DNA of 45,266 bases from Methanobrevibacter oralis (GTDB taxonomy: Archaea; Methanobacteriota; Methanobacteria; Methanobacteriales; Methanobacteriaceae), in NCBI RefSeq assembly GCF_001639275.1, contig NZ_LWMU01000042.1, positions 1 to 45,266 of the forward strand, in the 5' to 3' direction. Position numbers and translations under genes: made by a program. Below, piece after piece: positions 1 through 8,226 of the stretch. The first letter of the stretch is position 1. Each line of letters begins with the position of its first letter. Below the pieces are notes generated by a model, which saw only the letters and a program-made list of their open reading frames with translations, searched no databases and had not been told where the DNA came from.

Positions 1-35
1 AGTTGAAAATTTAGCCAAATCCGATTAAAAATAGC

Positions 36-85
36 AATCGATGTGTAATTTCAACTGTATATGGCCTTATAATTACACATCGATT
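36..85. repeat. Perfect 15-bp inverted repeat (36-50 / 71-85)
   Basis: AATCGATGTGTAATT at 36-50 is the exact reverse complement of AATTACACATCGATT at 71-85, with a 20-base loop. The left arm plus part of the loop (37-59) recurs in opposite orientation at the other window edge (45162-45184, 21 of 23 matches). The core ATGTGTAAT/ATTACACAT also forms the palindrome in the fwd leader at 14860-14878. It could be a strong hairpin at the end of an upstream transcript, a protein-binding site, or part of a dispersed repeat. The rest of 1-254 is AT-rich and holds no gene. Confidence 0.7.
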
Positions 86-170
86 TTCATAATTTAGGAT
101 TAAAAATACTAATTATTGGACAGTCCCTTTATGGCTTATTATTTTTTTCATGATTTTGCAAATATCTTTT

Positions 171-189
171 AAAAATATTTAAATATTTT
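171..189 (+). promoter_or_regulatory. Probable TATA/BRE region for the coiled-coil gene
   Basis: An A-rich element followed by ATTTAAATATTTT lies about 65-85 bases before the ATG at 255. This fits an archaeal BRE/TATA box with a leader of about 45 bases. The ribosome-binding site GGTGAT (246-251) immediately precedes the start. Assigned by position and composition only. Confidence 0.4.
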
Positions 190-254
190 GGATTAGATAA
201 CTTTATCTTGTAGTATGTTGTTGAACTAATTATTATTGCTTTTTTGGTGATATA

Positions 255-1394
255 ATGTCTGATGATAAACCAATTAATTCTATGTATGGTAGTAAAATAA
301 AGTTAAATTTGAATAAAATTAAAGATAGTTCTAAAGATGACGTCGTTGAAGATAGTAAAGATGTTACTTTGAATAATGATGTAGTTGTTGAGGATAATGT
401 TCCTGATGTTCCTGTTGAGGATGAGGTAGTTGTTGATTCTGTTGATGGGGATGATGTTGTTGATGTTCCTGTTGAGGATGAGGTAGTTGTTGATTCTGTT
501 GATGGGGATGATGTTGTTGATGTTCCTGTTGAGGATGAGGTAGTTGTTGATTCTGTTGATGGGGATGATGTTGTTGATGAAACAAATATTAAAACAGATT
601 CTAATGAATTTAAAACAAATTTAGATTCAAATCAAAATAAAGACTATAAAATCTTAATGGATTTAAAATCTAAACTTAAAGAAAGAGAAAATAAATTAAA
701 TAATCAATCTGGTGAACTTAATTATTTAACTAATAAAGTTATTCCTAAACTCAAAAAGGAAAATTCTGAGCTTAAAAAGCTTAAAAACGAGTTAACAATT
801 GCATTAGAAAATTCTACTAAAAAATATTTTAACCAATTAGATATTAATGCTGACTTAAGTGATAGAGTAGGAAAACTTGGTGCAGACGGTGCTGTAAATA
901 AAATTAAATTAGATAAATTAGAATCAGAAATGGAGTCTATTAAAGATAAATATGAAAGTAAAATTGGACAATATAAGTCTAAAATTGATTCACTTAGTTT
1001 AAATAGATTAGATAGTTTAAAAGAGAATAATATAAAATTGAATAAAGAGATTAAGTCTTTGGAATTAGAAATTTCAAATCATATTGAAGAAAATAAAAAA
1101 CTCAATTCTGAAGTACATGATTTGAGAAATAAACTTATTGATGTTGGTAGTTATAAGGATGATGTGGATAAAAAAACTAATAAAAAAATCACAGATCTTG
1201 AAAATGAAATTAATTCTCTTAAAACTCAATTAAAAGTTAAAGAAAGTAGTTATGATAAATTATCTAACGAATCTCAAAAAACAATTTCTAATTTAAGAAA
1301 ACAAGTAAATAAACTTGAAAAAATCATTGATAAACAGTCAAATAGAGGTCTATTTGATAGGATATCTAATAAATCTGTAAAGTTAGATGATTAA
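255..1394 (+). CDS. Acidic repeat and coiled-coil protein, function unknown
   Basis: I do not recognise a named family. The 379-residue product has no signal peptide or membrane segment. Residues 1-50 are polar. Residues 51-107 are three identical 19-residue units (DVPVEDEVVVDSVDGDDVV), strongly acidic and valine-rich. Residues about 130-365 are Lys/Glu/Leu/Asn-rich with heptad character typical of a long coiled coil. The tail (GLFDRISNKSVKLDD) is short and basic/polar. The start is supported by GGTGAT eight bases upstream. The deaminase gene begins 5 bases after the stop, so the two are probably co-transcribed. A cytoplasmic structural or scaffold role (cell division, chromosome organisation) is possible but unsupported by any motif. 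The perfect DNA repeats suggest the unit number may vary between strains. Confidence 0.75.
   Translation: MSDDKPINSMYGSKIKLNLNKIKDSSKDDVVEDSKDVTLNNDVVVEDNVPDVPVEDEVVVDSVDGDDVVDVPVEDEVVVDSVDGDDVVDVPVEDEVVVDSVDGDDVVDETNIKTDSNEFKTNLDSNQNKDYKILMDLKSKLKERENKLNNQSGELNYLTNKVIPKLKKENSELKKLKNELTIALENSTKKYFNQLDINADLSDRVGKLGADGAVNKIKLDKLESEMESIKDKYESKIGQYKSKIDSLSLNRLDSLKENNIKLNKEIKSLELEISNHIEENKKLNSEVHDLRNKLIDVGSYKDDVDKKTNKKITDLENEINSLKTQLKVKESSYDKLSNESQKTISNLRKQVNKLEKIIDKQSNRGLFDRISNKSVKLDD
405..575 (+). repeat. Three perfect tandem 57-bp repeats inside a coding region
   Basis: Units at 405-461, 462-518 and 519-575 are identical at every base I compared. Because 57 is 19 codons, gain or loss of a unit keeps the frame. 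Upstream sequence (about 378-404) carries a partial, degenerate version of the unit. Base-perfect copies imply recent duplication or ongoing slippage/recombination. Confidence 0.95.
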
Positions 1395-1399
1395 ATCAT

Positions 1400-1870
1400 A
1401 TGAAATCTGATAATTATTTCATGGATGAAGCTATTAAAGAAGCTAAAAAATCCTTAGATGAAGGTGGAATTCCTATTGGTGCTGTCTTAGTTAAAGATGG
1501 TGAAATAGTATCTAGAGGTCATAATAGATTAATTCAAAATGATTCTGTTATTTTACATGCTGAAATGGATGCTATTGAAAATGCTGGAAGACTGAGTCAT
1601 GAAGATTATGTACGTTGTACGCTTTACACTACACTTTCTCCGTGTCCGATGTGTTCTGGTGCGGTTATATTATATAATATTCCCAAAGTTGTAATTGGAG
1701 AAAATACTACTTTGAGGGGGGCAGAAAATCTTCTTAAATGTAATGATGTTGAAGTCGTTATTTTAAATAATAATTTATGTAGAGAATTATTGGAACAGTA
1801 TGTTTGTCAAAATTCTGATTGCTGGAAAAATGAATTATCTAAAGTAGGAAACACTACCGAAACATTATAA
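1400..1870 (+). CDS. Cytidine/deoxycytidylate deaminase superfamily protein, cytosine deaminase-like
   Basis: A zinc-dependent nucleobase or nucleoside deaminase of 156 residues. The zinc site is clear: H53-A-E55 (proton-shuttle Glu) and P-C82-P-M-C85. The surrounding segments GGIPIGAVL, GRL and TLYTTLSPCPMC, followed by a GAVI..Y.IPKVVIGEN block, resemble the yeast Fcy1-type cytosine deaminase more than bacterial TadA. Conversion of cytosine to uracil for pyrimidine salvage is therefore the best guess, with guanine deaminase or tRNA adenosine deaminase as alternatives. The length is normal for the family. The ATG lies 5 bases after the upstream stop with no strong ribosome-binding site, suggesting translational coupling to the coiled-coil gene. 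Confidence 0.85.
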   Translation: MKSDNYFMDEAIKEAKKSLDEGGIPIGAVLVKDGEIVSRGHNRLIQNDSVILHAEMDAIENAGRLSHEDYVRCTLYTTLSPCPMCSGAVILYNIPKVVIGENTTLRGAENLLKCNDVEVVILNNNLCRELLEQYVCQNSDCWKNELSKVGNTTETL

Positions 1871-1883
1871 ATTAGCTTACATG

Positions 1884-1893
1884 TTTTTTTTTT
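1884..1893 (+). terminator. T-run terminator after the deaminase gene
   Basis: Ten consecutive T residues lie 14 bases after the deaminase stop. Archaeal RNA polymerase terminates at such T tracts. Gene orientation is convergent with lysS. Confidence 0.6.
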
Positions 1894-1929
1894 AAAAAAA
1901 TGGTGAGTGGTAAAGGTATTTAAGATTTA

Positions 1930-1949
1930 AAAAGCTTATTTAAGCTTTT
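1930..1949 (-). terminator. Hairpin terminator at the lysS 3' end
   Basis: AAAAGCTTA / TAAGCTTTT form a perfect 9-bp stem with a 2-base centre. Read on the minus strand it overlaps the lysS stop codon and is followed by a T-rich stretch. Confidence 0.55.
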
Positions 1950-3523
1950 CGTCTTAATCTTTTTACTACAAAATCTTTATCTAGAGATAATAAAAATGAT
2001 GCTGCCCTAGGGCCCTGTTTTTGACCTAAAATCATTTTATAGATAGCTTGAAAACCTTTTTGTGGTTTTAATCCTTGCTCTTCAAGAATTTCATACATTG
2101 CATCATGTAAATCTTCAGCTTTGTTGTAATTTGTAGTTTCTATTAAATTAGCTAGGTCATTTAAAAATTGTGTTTGTTCATCAGTTAGTGGTAATTTTGG
2201 AATGTTTTTTTCCTGAACTTGGAATTTTACAAATTTAGGGGCATAAGTATCTAACCAATAACTTACATTATTCACACGTTCTTCAAATTGAGCTAATTCA
2301 TTTTCATTTAAATCATCAAAGTTTTTATTTTCAAAGCTTTTAGTTAATTGAGAATTATTTTTAAGAATATTAAATATTTTTTCTAAATTATTTCCAGCTA
2401 TTTGATAAGCATTAACTAAGAATCTGTATGGAGGTCTAAAAGGTAGTGGACTTCCAATATTGATTTGTGAAACTTCGTATATTTTCTTAAATTTCTTACC
2501 TTCTTTTTCAGAGGGTGCTTTTTCTTCATCATAAAATACTTTTTCTACTTTGTCAAATTGATCCATAAAGTCTAAAAATGACATTTTAGGTGAAAAATCT
2601 TTAGCTTTCATTGGTTTTGATCTAAATAAGTAATAGTTAAGACTTTCAGCAGGTCCAATTTTTAACCATTCCTCTGGTGTAAAGAATACTCCATGAGATT
2701 TACTCATAGCTTCACCATCTAATGTAATCCATTCATACGGTACAGGATATGGTGCTTCATAATTGAATATTTCTTCTGAAATTACGCTACTTACATCGTA
2801 GGATCCACCACTAGCTGCATGATCTTTTCCAAATGGTTCACAGGTAACTCCAAATATTTTCCATCTTGCAGCCCATTCTACTCTCCATGTAAGTTTTCCA
2901 TTTCCAGATTTAATGTCCATTTCACCTTTATGACCACATTCACATCTGTATTTGATGTTATCTCCATCATAATCATAAGCATAAGTGGTGTTTACACGAC
3001 CACATTCTTCACAAATTGGATTATAAGGTAACCAATTATCAGCTAATGCTTCTCTTCTATATTTATTAAATATTTCTTTTATTTGTGGAGTTTTTTCAAG
3101 AGCTATCCTAATATAGTCATTATAAATACCACTTTTATACATTTCAAAACCAGATTTAGTTTTAATATCTATTTTATAATCTTTCATTACTCTTAAAAAT
3201 GGTTTTTCGAAGTGTTCTACAAAGTTACTGCAACATCCATCTGGACATGGAATGGTTGAGTAAGGCATTCCAAGATATTTCTCATAATCTTCAGGAAGTG
3301 GAAAAGGAACTTTTCTAAGGGGGTCATGATCATCAGCAATCCATATTGTTTCTGCATCATCACCAAGTTCACGTAATTTTTTCCCAATTGCATTAGCAAT
3401 AAATACATCGCAGGAATTTCCAATATGTATTGAACCAGATATTGAAGTTCCACTTGCAATTACATGTTTTTCGATATTTCTTTCATTTAACTCTTCAGCG
3501 ATTTTTTCAATCCAATGTTTCAT
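1940..3523 (-). CDS. lysS: Lysyl-tRNA synthetase, class I
   Basis: Charges tRNA-Lys with lysine in the cytoplasm. This is the class I (Rossmann-fold) form found in most euryarchaea, not the class II enzyme. The HIGH-like signature is HIGN at residues 33-36, preceded by the GTSISGSIH segment typical of class I LysRS, and the KMSKS-like loop is AMSKSHG near residue 280. A zinc-ribbon-like pair of cysteine motifs (CEECG and CECGH) sits near residues 170-200. The length of 527 is normal. The gene follows thiC on the same strand after 114 bases that hold its own promoter candidates. The ATG is preceded by GGTGAA. Confidence 0.95.
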   Translation of the reverse strand: MKHWIEKIAEELNERNIEKHVIASGTSISGSIHIGNSCDVFIANAIGKKLRELGDDAETIWIADDHDPLRKVPFPLPEDYEKYLGMPYSTIPCPDGCCSNFVEHFEKPFLRVMKDYKIDIKTKSGFEMYKSGIYNDYIRIALEKTPQIKEIFNKYRREALADNWLPYNPICEECGRVNTTYAYDYDGDNIKYRCECGHKGEMDIKSGNGKLTWRVEWAARWKIFGVTCEPFGKDHAASGGSYDVSSVISEEIFNYEAPYPVPYEWITLDGEAMSKSHGVFFTPEEWLKIGPAESLNYYLFRSKPMKAKDFSPKMSFLDFMDQFDKVEKVFYDEEKAPSEKEGKKFKKIYEVSQINIGSPLPFRPPYRFLVNAYQIAGNNLEKIFNILKNNSQLTKSFENKNFDDLNENELAQFEERVNNVSYWLDTYAPKFVKFQVQEKNIPKLPLTDEQTQFLNDLANLIETTNYNKAEDLHDAMYEILEEQGLKPQKGFQAIYKMILGQKQGPRAASFLLSLDKDFVVKRLRRKA

Positions 3524-3572
3524 CTAAATTCACCAGTTATAATAAGATAACTTAATTATCATAAAAAATAAG

Positions 3573-3602
3573 TATACTAATTATTTTCTTATTATTAGTA
3601 TA
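3573..3602. promoter_or_regulatory. Inverted repeat in the lysS upstream region
   Basis: TATACTAAT (3573-3581) and ATTAGTATA (3594-3602) are perfect 9-bp arms separated by 12 bases. They lie 50-80 bases upstream of lysS and after the thiC stop. It may be a promoter-associated operator or simply a palindromic AT-rich TATA region. Confidence 0.35.
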
Positions 3603-3637
3603 AAAAGATTATTTAAAAAAAGAGAAAAATAGTTAGA

Positions 3638-4936
3638 TTATTTAATTAAATCTGAGTCAGATTTATCTAACCATTCATTAACAATTTTCACAGCACAATA
3701 GTTTCCACACATTGTACATGCATCTTCATCTTCCGGAGGTCTTTGGTCTCTTTTAGCACGTGCTTCTTCGGGAAATAATGCAATTTCGTATTGTGCTTCC
3801 CAATCAAGTCTTTTTCTTGCATCGGCCATTGCCAAATCTCTTTCTCCACTTATTGCTCCTGATGCTAAATCTCCAGCGTAAGCTCCGATTTTTGTTGCAA
3901 TAACTCCATCTTTTACATCTTGTGGGGATGGAAGTGCTAAGTGTTCTGCAGGAGTTACATAACAAATGAAATCTGCTCCAGCTTTTGCAGATGATGCTGC
4001 TCCAATAGCTGACACGATGTGGTCATAACCTGGTGCTACATCACATACAATAGGTCCTAACATATAAAATGGGGCATTTGAACACATTTTCTTTTGAATC
4101 ATAACATTAGTTGGAATTTCATTTATTGGAATGTGTCCGGGGCCTTCAATCATACATTGTACTCCAGCTTCACGAGATCTATCAATTAATTCTCCTAAAA
4201 TGATTAACTCTTGTATTTGTGCTCTATCTGTTGAATCAGCAATGGATCCTGCTCTCATTCCATTTGCAAGAGAAAGAACAACATCATGTTCTTTAGCTAT
4301 TTCTAAAACATAGTCGAAGTTTTTATATAATGGGTTTTCTTTTTCATTTTCAACAATCCAACCAGACATAAATGATCCACCTCTTGAAACAAGTCCAGTT
4401 GCTCGTCCTTGTCTTTTAAGTCTAGTTAATGTTTCAATGTTAATACTACTGTGGATAGCCATAAAGTCAATACCATCTTTTGCTTGTTTTTCTATAGTAT
4501 TGAATAATTTATCTTCATCCATGTAAATTACAGAGCCTTCATCTCTAATAGTTTCAATTGCTGCTTGGTATACTGGAACTGAACCAACTGGAAGTGGGGA
4601 CATATCAAGTACTCTTCTTCTAATTACATCTAAATCTCCACCAATACTTAATTCCATTAAACAGTCTGCACCATTATCAATTGCAATTTGCGCTTTTAAG
4701 ACTTCTTCATCAAAATTTACAATATCTGTTGATGTTCCAACTGTTGCATTGATTTTTGTTCTAAGTCCAGCACCAATACCTGATGCTTCAATATCTCTGT
4801 GTACGTTGCTAGGAATTACAATAGTTCCTTCAGCTACAGATTTTAAAATAAATTCCTCTGAAACATTTTCTTTAGCTGCCACATGTTTCATTTCTTCTGT
4901 TAAAATATCTTTCTTTGCGTCGCTCATTTGTGTCAT
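3638..4936 (-). CDS. thiC: Phosphomethylpyrimidine synthase ThiC
   Basis: A radical-SAM enzyme that rearranges 5-aminoimidazole ribotide to hydroxymethylpyrimidine phosphate, the pyrimidine half of thiamine. The 432-residue sequence contains conserved ThiC blocks: [10 protein letters not shown], the [10 protein letters not shown] segment, EGPGHIP and the C-terminal iron-sulfur motif. That motif reads CTMCGNYC (CX2CX3C), one residue shorter than the CX2CX4C of bacterial ThiC. The base sequence around 3700-3715 confirms the spacing. The protein lacks the long N-terminal domain of bacterial ThiC, as expected in archaea. The start MTQMSD is preceded by GTGATAAT. The upstream region carries palindromes with TATCAA/TTGATA half-sites that may be an operator. 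I see no TPP riboswitch. Confidence 0.95.
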   Translation of the reverse strand: MTQMSDAKKDILTEEMKHVAAKENVSEEFILKSVAEGTIVIPSNVHRDIEASGIGAGLRTKINATVGTSTDIVNFDEEVLKAQIAIDNGADCLMELSIGGDLDVIRRRVLDMSPLPVGSVPVYQAAIETIRDEGSVIYMDEDKLFNTIEKQAKDGIDFMAIHSSINIETLTRLKRQGRATGLVSRGGSFMSGWIVENEKENPLYKNFDYVLEIAKEHDVVLSLANGMRAGSIADSTDRAQIQELIILGELIDRSREAGVQCMIEGPGHIPINEIPTNVMIQKKMCSNAPFYMLGPIVCDVAPGYDHIVSAIGAASSAKAGADFICYVTPAEHLALPSPQDVKDGVIATKIGAYAGDLASGAISGERDLAMADARKRLDWEAQYEIALFPEEARAKRDQRPPEDEDACTMCGNYCAVKIVNEWLDKSDSDLIK

Positions 4937-4996
4937 ATTATCACACTATTTTTTCCAATAATATTTAAAACAGTCAAATTTATATGAATTCTATAT

Positions 4997-5092
4997 AATA
5001 TCAATTTGATATTTTCTTATTGTTCGTTAATAGTATTTAAATTAATTGGATTGATTTTAATTTAATTAATATGGACAAATATCAATCTAATT
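4997..5092. promoter_or_regulatory. Cluster of TATCAA/TTGATA half-sites upstream of thiC
   Basis: AATATCAATTTGATATT (4997-5013) is a perfect 17-bp palindrome. A second, imperfect inverted repeat pairs the GATTGAT-containing segment at 5043-5058 with the ATCAATC-containing segment at 5077-5092. TATA-like elements for thiC (minus strand) lie in and just downstream of the first palindrome. A thiamine-responsive repressor site is possible; this is inference. The remaining bases of 4937-5180 are AT-rich without a gene. Confidence 0.45.
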
Positions 5093-5180
5093 TTAAAAAA
5101 TAGTTTATTTAATTTTTTTGGTTTAATTAAAACGAATTTGAGTTAAATAAACTAATCTTTAATAAAAAAAGTATAATAAA

Positions 5181-6095
5181 TTAATAAAATTCATTCATTC
5201 TTTTAAATGCATCATCAAAGCTTGGCATATTAGTTTGACAACCTTGTTCTTCAACAATAAATGATGATACGGATGATGCAAATTTAGCAGATTCTTCTAA
5301 GGATTCTCCATTTAAAAATCTTGATAAAAATCCTGCCCTATAGGAATCTCCTGCACCTGTTGGATCAACAGCTTCTTTTAAAATAGAACCAATTTTTATT
5401 TTTTCATCTTTTGAATATATTTCACTTCCATTAGCACCACAAGTTTTAACGATTATTTTAGGTCCTAATTCTTTAAGTCCATTAATGTCAATTTCAAGAG
5501 AGTTTAAAATTCTTTCTATTTCATGATGATTTCCAAAGAGGATAGTTGTGTTTCCAATCACATCTTTTAGTTTTTTAGTATCGTACATTCCAAGGTCTTG
5601 GCCAGGATCAAATGAAACAAGTTTATCATTATTTTTAGCTTCTATACTACATTTCCAATTAAAGTTAGGATCTCCTGTAGCTAAATGCACTGCTTCAACA
5701 TTGGATATTGCAGAAGTTGGTATTTTACTTTCTGTGAATTCTCTAGCAGCACCCCAATAGAAATAACTAATTTGGTCTTCATTATCATTAGTTAAAACAA
5801 ATGCAGTAGGTGTTGATTCACCTGGGACAATTATTAAAGAGTCAGTGTCGATATCTAAATTTTTCATATGCTCGTAATAATCGGATTTTTTGAATTCACC
5901 ACCAACAGCAGAAACTAATGAAGTTTTTAATCCAAGATTAGCTCCAACACAAGCTACATTTGCTGCAGCTCCACCATTAAATGTTTTCATATTTAATATA
6001 GGCGCTGAAAAATTAGCTTTTGGAAATTCAGATACTCTAATAATATAATCATGGGCAGAGTGACCGATTGCTAATAAATCTTTGTTTTTTGCCAT
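5181..6095 (-). CDS. PfkB-family sugar or nucleoside kinase
   Basis: A 304-residue ribokinase-fold ATP-dependent kinase. Signatures are the N-terminal GG motif (FNGGAAANVA, near residues 39-48), which binds substrate, and the C-terminal anion-hole/catalytic motif DPTGAGDSYRAGF, in which the second Asp is the catalytic base. The family includes ribokinase, adenosine kinase and the archaeal broad-specificity nucleoside kinase; a nucleoside substrate is likely, but sequence alone does not fix it. The gene is on the minus strand, isolated from thiC (244-base gap) and from the upstream regulator (163-base gap). The ATG is preceded by a GGCGATA ribosome-binding site. Confidence 0.85.
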   Translation of the reverse strand: MAKNKDLLAIGHSAHDYIIRVSEFPKANFSAPILNMKTFNGGAAANVACVGANLGLKTSLVSAVGGEFKKSDYYEHMKNLDIDTDSLIIVPGESTPTAFVLTNDNEDQISYFYWGAAREFTESKIPTSAISNVEAVHLATGDPNFNWKCSIEAKNNDKLVSFDPGQDLGMYDTKKLKDVIGNTTILFGNHHEIERILNSLEIDINGLKELGPKIIVKTCGANGSEIYSKDEKIKIGSILKEAVDPTGAGDSYRAGFLSRFLNGESLEESAKFASSVSSFIVEEQGCQTNMPSFDDAFKRMNEFY

Positions 6096-6258
6096 ATTAT
6101 CGCCTTTTTTTTTGTTTCGTATTTAATTTTTTGTTTCAATATTATTTAATAATTTTGAAAGTGCATATGCTTAGTGATGGTGTAGTTTAAATTAATTCGT
6201 AATTAATTATATTACATCATAATATTATATTACATTTTTTCTTAGCATTTGAAAAGTA

Positions 6259-7128
6259 TTATTCCATTGGGATAAATCCTTGATTTTTAATGGCTGTTTG
6301 CCCTTCATTTAATAAAAAATTAATAAAGTCATCAATTTCTTCTTTATCTTCATTAACTTTAATTAAGCTAATTACATGACGAGTATCGAATTTTAATATT
6401 TCATTTCCTTTAAAATAACTGGCATTTAAGAAACTATGTAAGTTTTTTGAATTTCTAACCAGTTTAAATGCATCAAACTGAGAATTAACATTGTTTGTTA
6501 TATTATACTTAACGTCATAATGATTTAAACTGTTCCAAGCAAGCCTTTGAGCCGAACCATTAACGTTTACAAAATTAAGATTATCTAAATCATTAATACT
6601 TTTAATTTCTTTTGAATTAGGGCTTGATATTAAAACAAGGTAATCATAAGCTATTGGTATAAAGTCAATGTCTCTTTCATAAGCAATTACTGGATCATCT
6701 AGGGTCAATATATCTACAGCTCCACGTTTTGCAAGTTCAAAAGCATCTTCATCACTACTACTATAAATATGGAGTTTAAATGGATGATTTATACTGTCTA
6801 AAAGTCCAGAACTAATATGGCCTCCAGCAAGAGTTATATTTTCAGTTTTTTCTATTTGAATTAAATATTTTTTATATTCTTCAAGTAATTTATTACCATA
6901 ATATGTTAATATGGTTCCATTTCCTGATTTTTTACTAAGTTTAAATCCTAATTTTTCTTCTGCTTTAATTAATCTTCTATTAAAAACAGTATGTGCAATA
7001 TTTAATTCTTTTGCGGCTTTTCTTTGAGAATTAACTCTAGCTAATGCATCTAAACTTTGGTATAATTTATAATCATAAATTTCACCATTGATTTCTAAAT
7101 TGACCAAGCCTTTACTTTTAAGATTCAT
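6259..7128 (-). CDS. LysR/ModE-like transcriptional regulator with binding-protein-like effector domain
   Basis: The 289-residue product has an N-terminal winged helix-turn-helix (residues about 20-85: YQSLDALARVNSQRKAAKEL then the recognition-helix segment ending at a GNGTILTYYG wing), followed by a two-lobed substrate-binding-like domain (about 110-285). Such ModE/LysR-type DNA-binding plus PBP-like proteins are often annotated as molybdate- or LysR-type regulators in methanogens; the ligand is unknown. It is divergent from hxlB across 76 bases. On the minus strand the TATA-like element ATTTTATATA (7141-7150) sits only about 20 bases before the ATG and there is no ribosome-binding site, so the mRNA may be leaderless. 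Lying 1 kb from fdhC, it could sense molybdate, tungstate or formate, but this is inference. Confidence 0.75.
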   Translation of the reverse strand: MNLKSKGLVNLEINGEIYDYKLYQSLDALARVNSQRKAAKELNIAHTVFNRRLIKAEEKLGFKLSKKSGNGTILTYYGNKLLEEYKKYLIQIEKTENITLAGGHISSGLLDSINHPFKLHIYSSSDEDAFELAKRGAVDILTLDDPVIAYERDIDFIPIAYDYLVLISSPNSKEIKSINDLDNLNFVNVNGSAQRLAWNSLNHYDVKYNITNNVNSQFDAFKLVRNSKNLHSFLNASYFKGNEILKFDTRHVISLIKVNEDKEEIDDFINFLLNEGQTAIKNQGFIPME

Positions 7129-7204
7129 AATAATTAATTATATATAAAATTTTAATCAATAATAAATATTATATGTTTTATTGTTTATTGGGGAACTTGA
7201 TAAA
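7129..7204. promoter_or_regulatory. Divergent promoter region between the regulator and hxlB
   Basis: The 76 bases contain ATTTTATATA on the minus strand (7141-7150) for the regulator and AAATATTATATG-like TATA sequence (about 7165-7176) for hxlB. The hxlB start at 7205 has GGGGA and TTGAT upstream. The regulator could control both genes from here. Confidence 0.45.
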
Positions 7205-7795
7205 ATGGAAATAATGAAAACCTCTATTAATGCAATTTTGGATAATATTCAAAACGCTGAAGAATATTTGGATGAAAACTCTATTGATAAATTTGAAGAC
7301 ATAATTATTGAATCTAAAAATGTTTTTGTAACAGGGGCTGGAAGATCAGGTCTTGCTGCTAAGGCTTTTGCTATGAGATTAATGCATTTAGGTGTAAGTG
7401 CATATGTTGTAGGTGAAACAATCTCTCCTGCTATTTATGAAGATGATTGTATTATAGCTATTTCTGGTTCTGGTGAGACAAATACTATTGTTTCTGCATC
7501 TGAAATTGCTAAAAATAGAGGTTCTAAAGTATTAGTTGTAACTTCTTATCCTAATTCTACTTTAGGTAATTTAGCTGATAGTATTCTTCTTGTTAAAGGA
7601 AGAACAAAAAAAGAAGTTGATGATGAAAATTATATGAAACGTCAAATTCACGGAAACTATACTTCTTTAACTCCTCTTGGAACCGCTTTTGAATTAACAA
7701 CTTTAGTATTTTTAGATGCAATTGTATCTGAGTTAATGGAAAAAATGCATCAAACCGAAAGTGATTTAAAAGCTAGACACACTGTTCTTGAATAA
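7205..7795 (+). CDS. hxlB: 6-phospho-3-hexuloisomerase (SIS domain)
   Basis: Interconverts 3-hexulose 6-phosphate and fructose 6-phosphate. In methanogens it works with hexulose-phosphate synthase to make ribulose 5-phosphate from fructose 6-phosphate (reverse RuMP pathway). The protein is a single SIS domain of 196 residues from ATG 7205. The phosphosugar-binding signature is GAGRSGLAAKAFAMRLMHLG, with the serine-rich loop ISGSGET and a C-terminal ESDLKARHTVLE block typical of PHI. An earlier in-frame TTG at 7181 has no ribosome-binding site. The partner synthase is not in this window. The gene is followed by a hairpin terminator. Confidence 0.9.
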   Translation: MEIMKTSINAILDNIQNAEEYLDENSIDKFEDIIIESKNVFVTGAGRSGLAAKAFAMRLMHLGVSAYVVGETISPAIYEDDCIIAISGSGETNTIVSASEIAKNRGSKVLVVTSYPNSTLGNLADSILLVKGRTKKEVDDENYMKRQIHGNYTSLTPLGTAFELTTLVFLDAIVSELMEKMHQTESDLKARHTVLE

Positions 7796-7797
7796 TT

Positions 7798-7820
7798 CTT
7801 TTTCATGTGCTTTGAAAAAG
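7798..7820 (+). terminator. Hairpin terminator after hxlB
   Basis: CTTTTTCA / TGAAAAAG form an 8-bp stem with a 7-base loop just after the stop codon, followed by a T-rich segment near 7830. Confidence 0.55.
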
Positions 7821-7877
7821 TTTACATGTTTTTATAAGCACAATTTAAATTTAATATTTTTAACAATAAACTCTAAG

Positions 7878-7893
7878 TTTAGGTTTAACTAAA
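7878..7893. promoter_or_regulatory. Weak DtxR-like box upstream of fdhCAB
   Basis: TTTAGGTTTAACTAAA has 5-bp inverted arms (TTTAG/CTAAA) and aligns with the boxes at 14556-14571 and 36493-36508. It lies about 240 bases upstream of the likely fdhC TATA box, so its relevance is doubtful. The rest of 7796-8060 is AT-rich with no gene. Confidence 0.25.
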
Positions 7894-8067
7894 TTCATTT
7901 TATTTCTTTATATATTATGATAAAGATATTCCAGTTTTTTTATATTATTATATGCAGATTTTAATTCTTTAAAAAGGTTCATAGCTTATTAAAAATAGTT
8001 ATTTGAAAAATTATTAAAAATTAGATAAAAAATAATATTTATAATTATTTATCATTAAGTATTTTAT

Positions 8068-8080
8068 ATACTAATAGTAT
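8068..8080. promoter_or_regulatory. Palindrome ATACTAATAGTAT upstream of fdhC
   Basis: A perfect 13-bp palindrome (6-bp arms, central A) about 55 bases upstream of the proposed fdhC TATA box. Its ATACTA/TAGTAT half-sites recur in the inverted repeat at 8143-8191, so the same factor could bind both. Confidence 0.4.
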
Positions 8081-8131
8081 TTAAATATTTCTTTTTGAAT
8101 TTAATAATAAATCCTTTTTATTAATTAAAAA

Positions 8132-8141
8132 CATATAATAA
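8132..8141 (+). promoter_or_regulatory. Probable TATA box of fdhCAB
   Basis: CATATAATAA preceded by an A-rich BRE-like stretch. Transcription would start near 8160, giving a leader of about 65 bases to the ATG at 8227. The upstream ATTTAAATATTT near 8079-8090 is an alternative. Confidence 0.45.
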
Positions 8142-8142
8142 G

Positions 8143-8191
8143 ACATAATACTATGAAATAAAGAAAATTGGCTTATTCGTTAGTATTATGT
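8143..8191. promoter_or_regulatory. Inverted repeat overlapping the fdhC transcription start region
   Basis: ACATAATACTA (8143-8153) and TAGTATTATGT (8181-8191) are perfect 11-bp inverted arms with 27 bases between them. They begin directly after the proposed TATA box and bracket the expected start site, the position expected of a repressor operator. Confidence 0.5.
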
Positions 8192-8226
8192 TGTATTTAA
8201 TAAAAAGGGAAAATGAGGTTGATAAT

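Noticed and set aside
364-585. Minus-strand open frame rich in Gln, His and Pro opposite the 57-bp repeats
   Set aside because: It is the antisense reading of the repeats; the periodic composition of the plus strand keeps it open. It has no ribosome-binding site and lies within a well-supported gene.
4937-5180. TPP riboswitch upstream of thiC
   Set aside because: No CTGAGA-type core or matching stems are visible on the minus strand; palindromic protein-site-like sequence is present instead.
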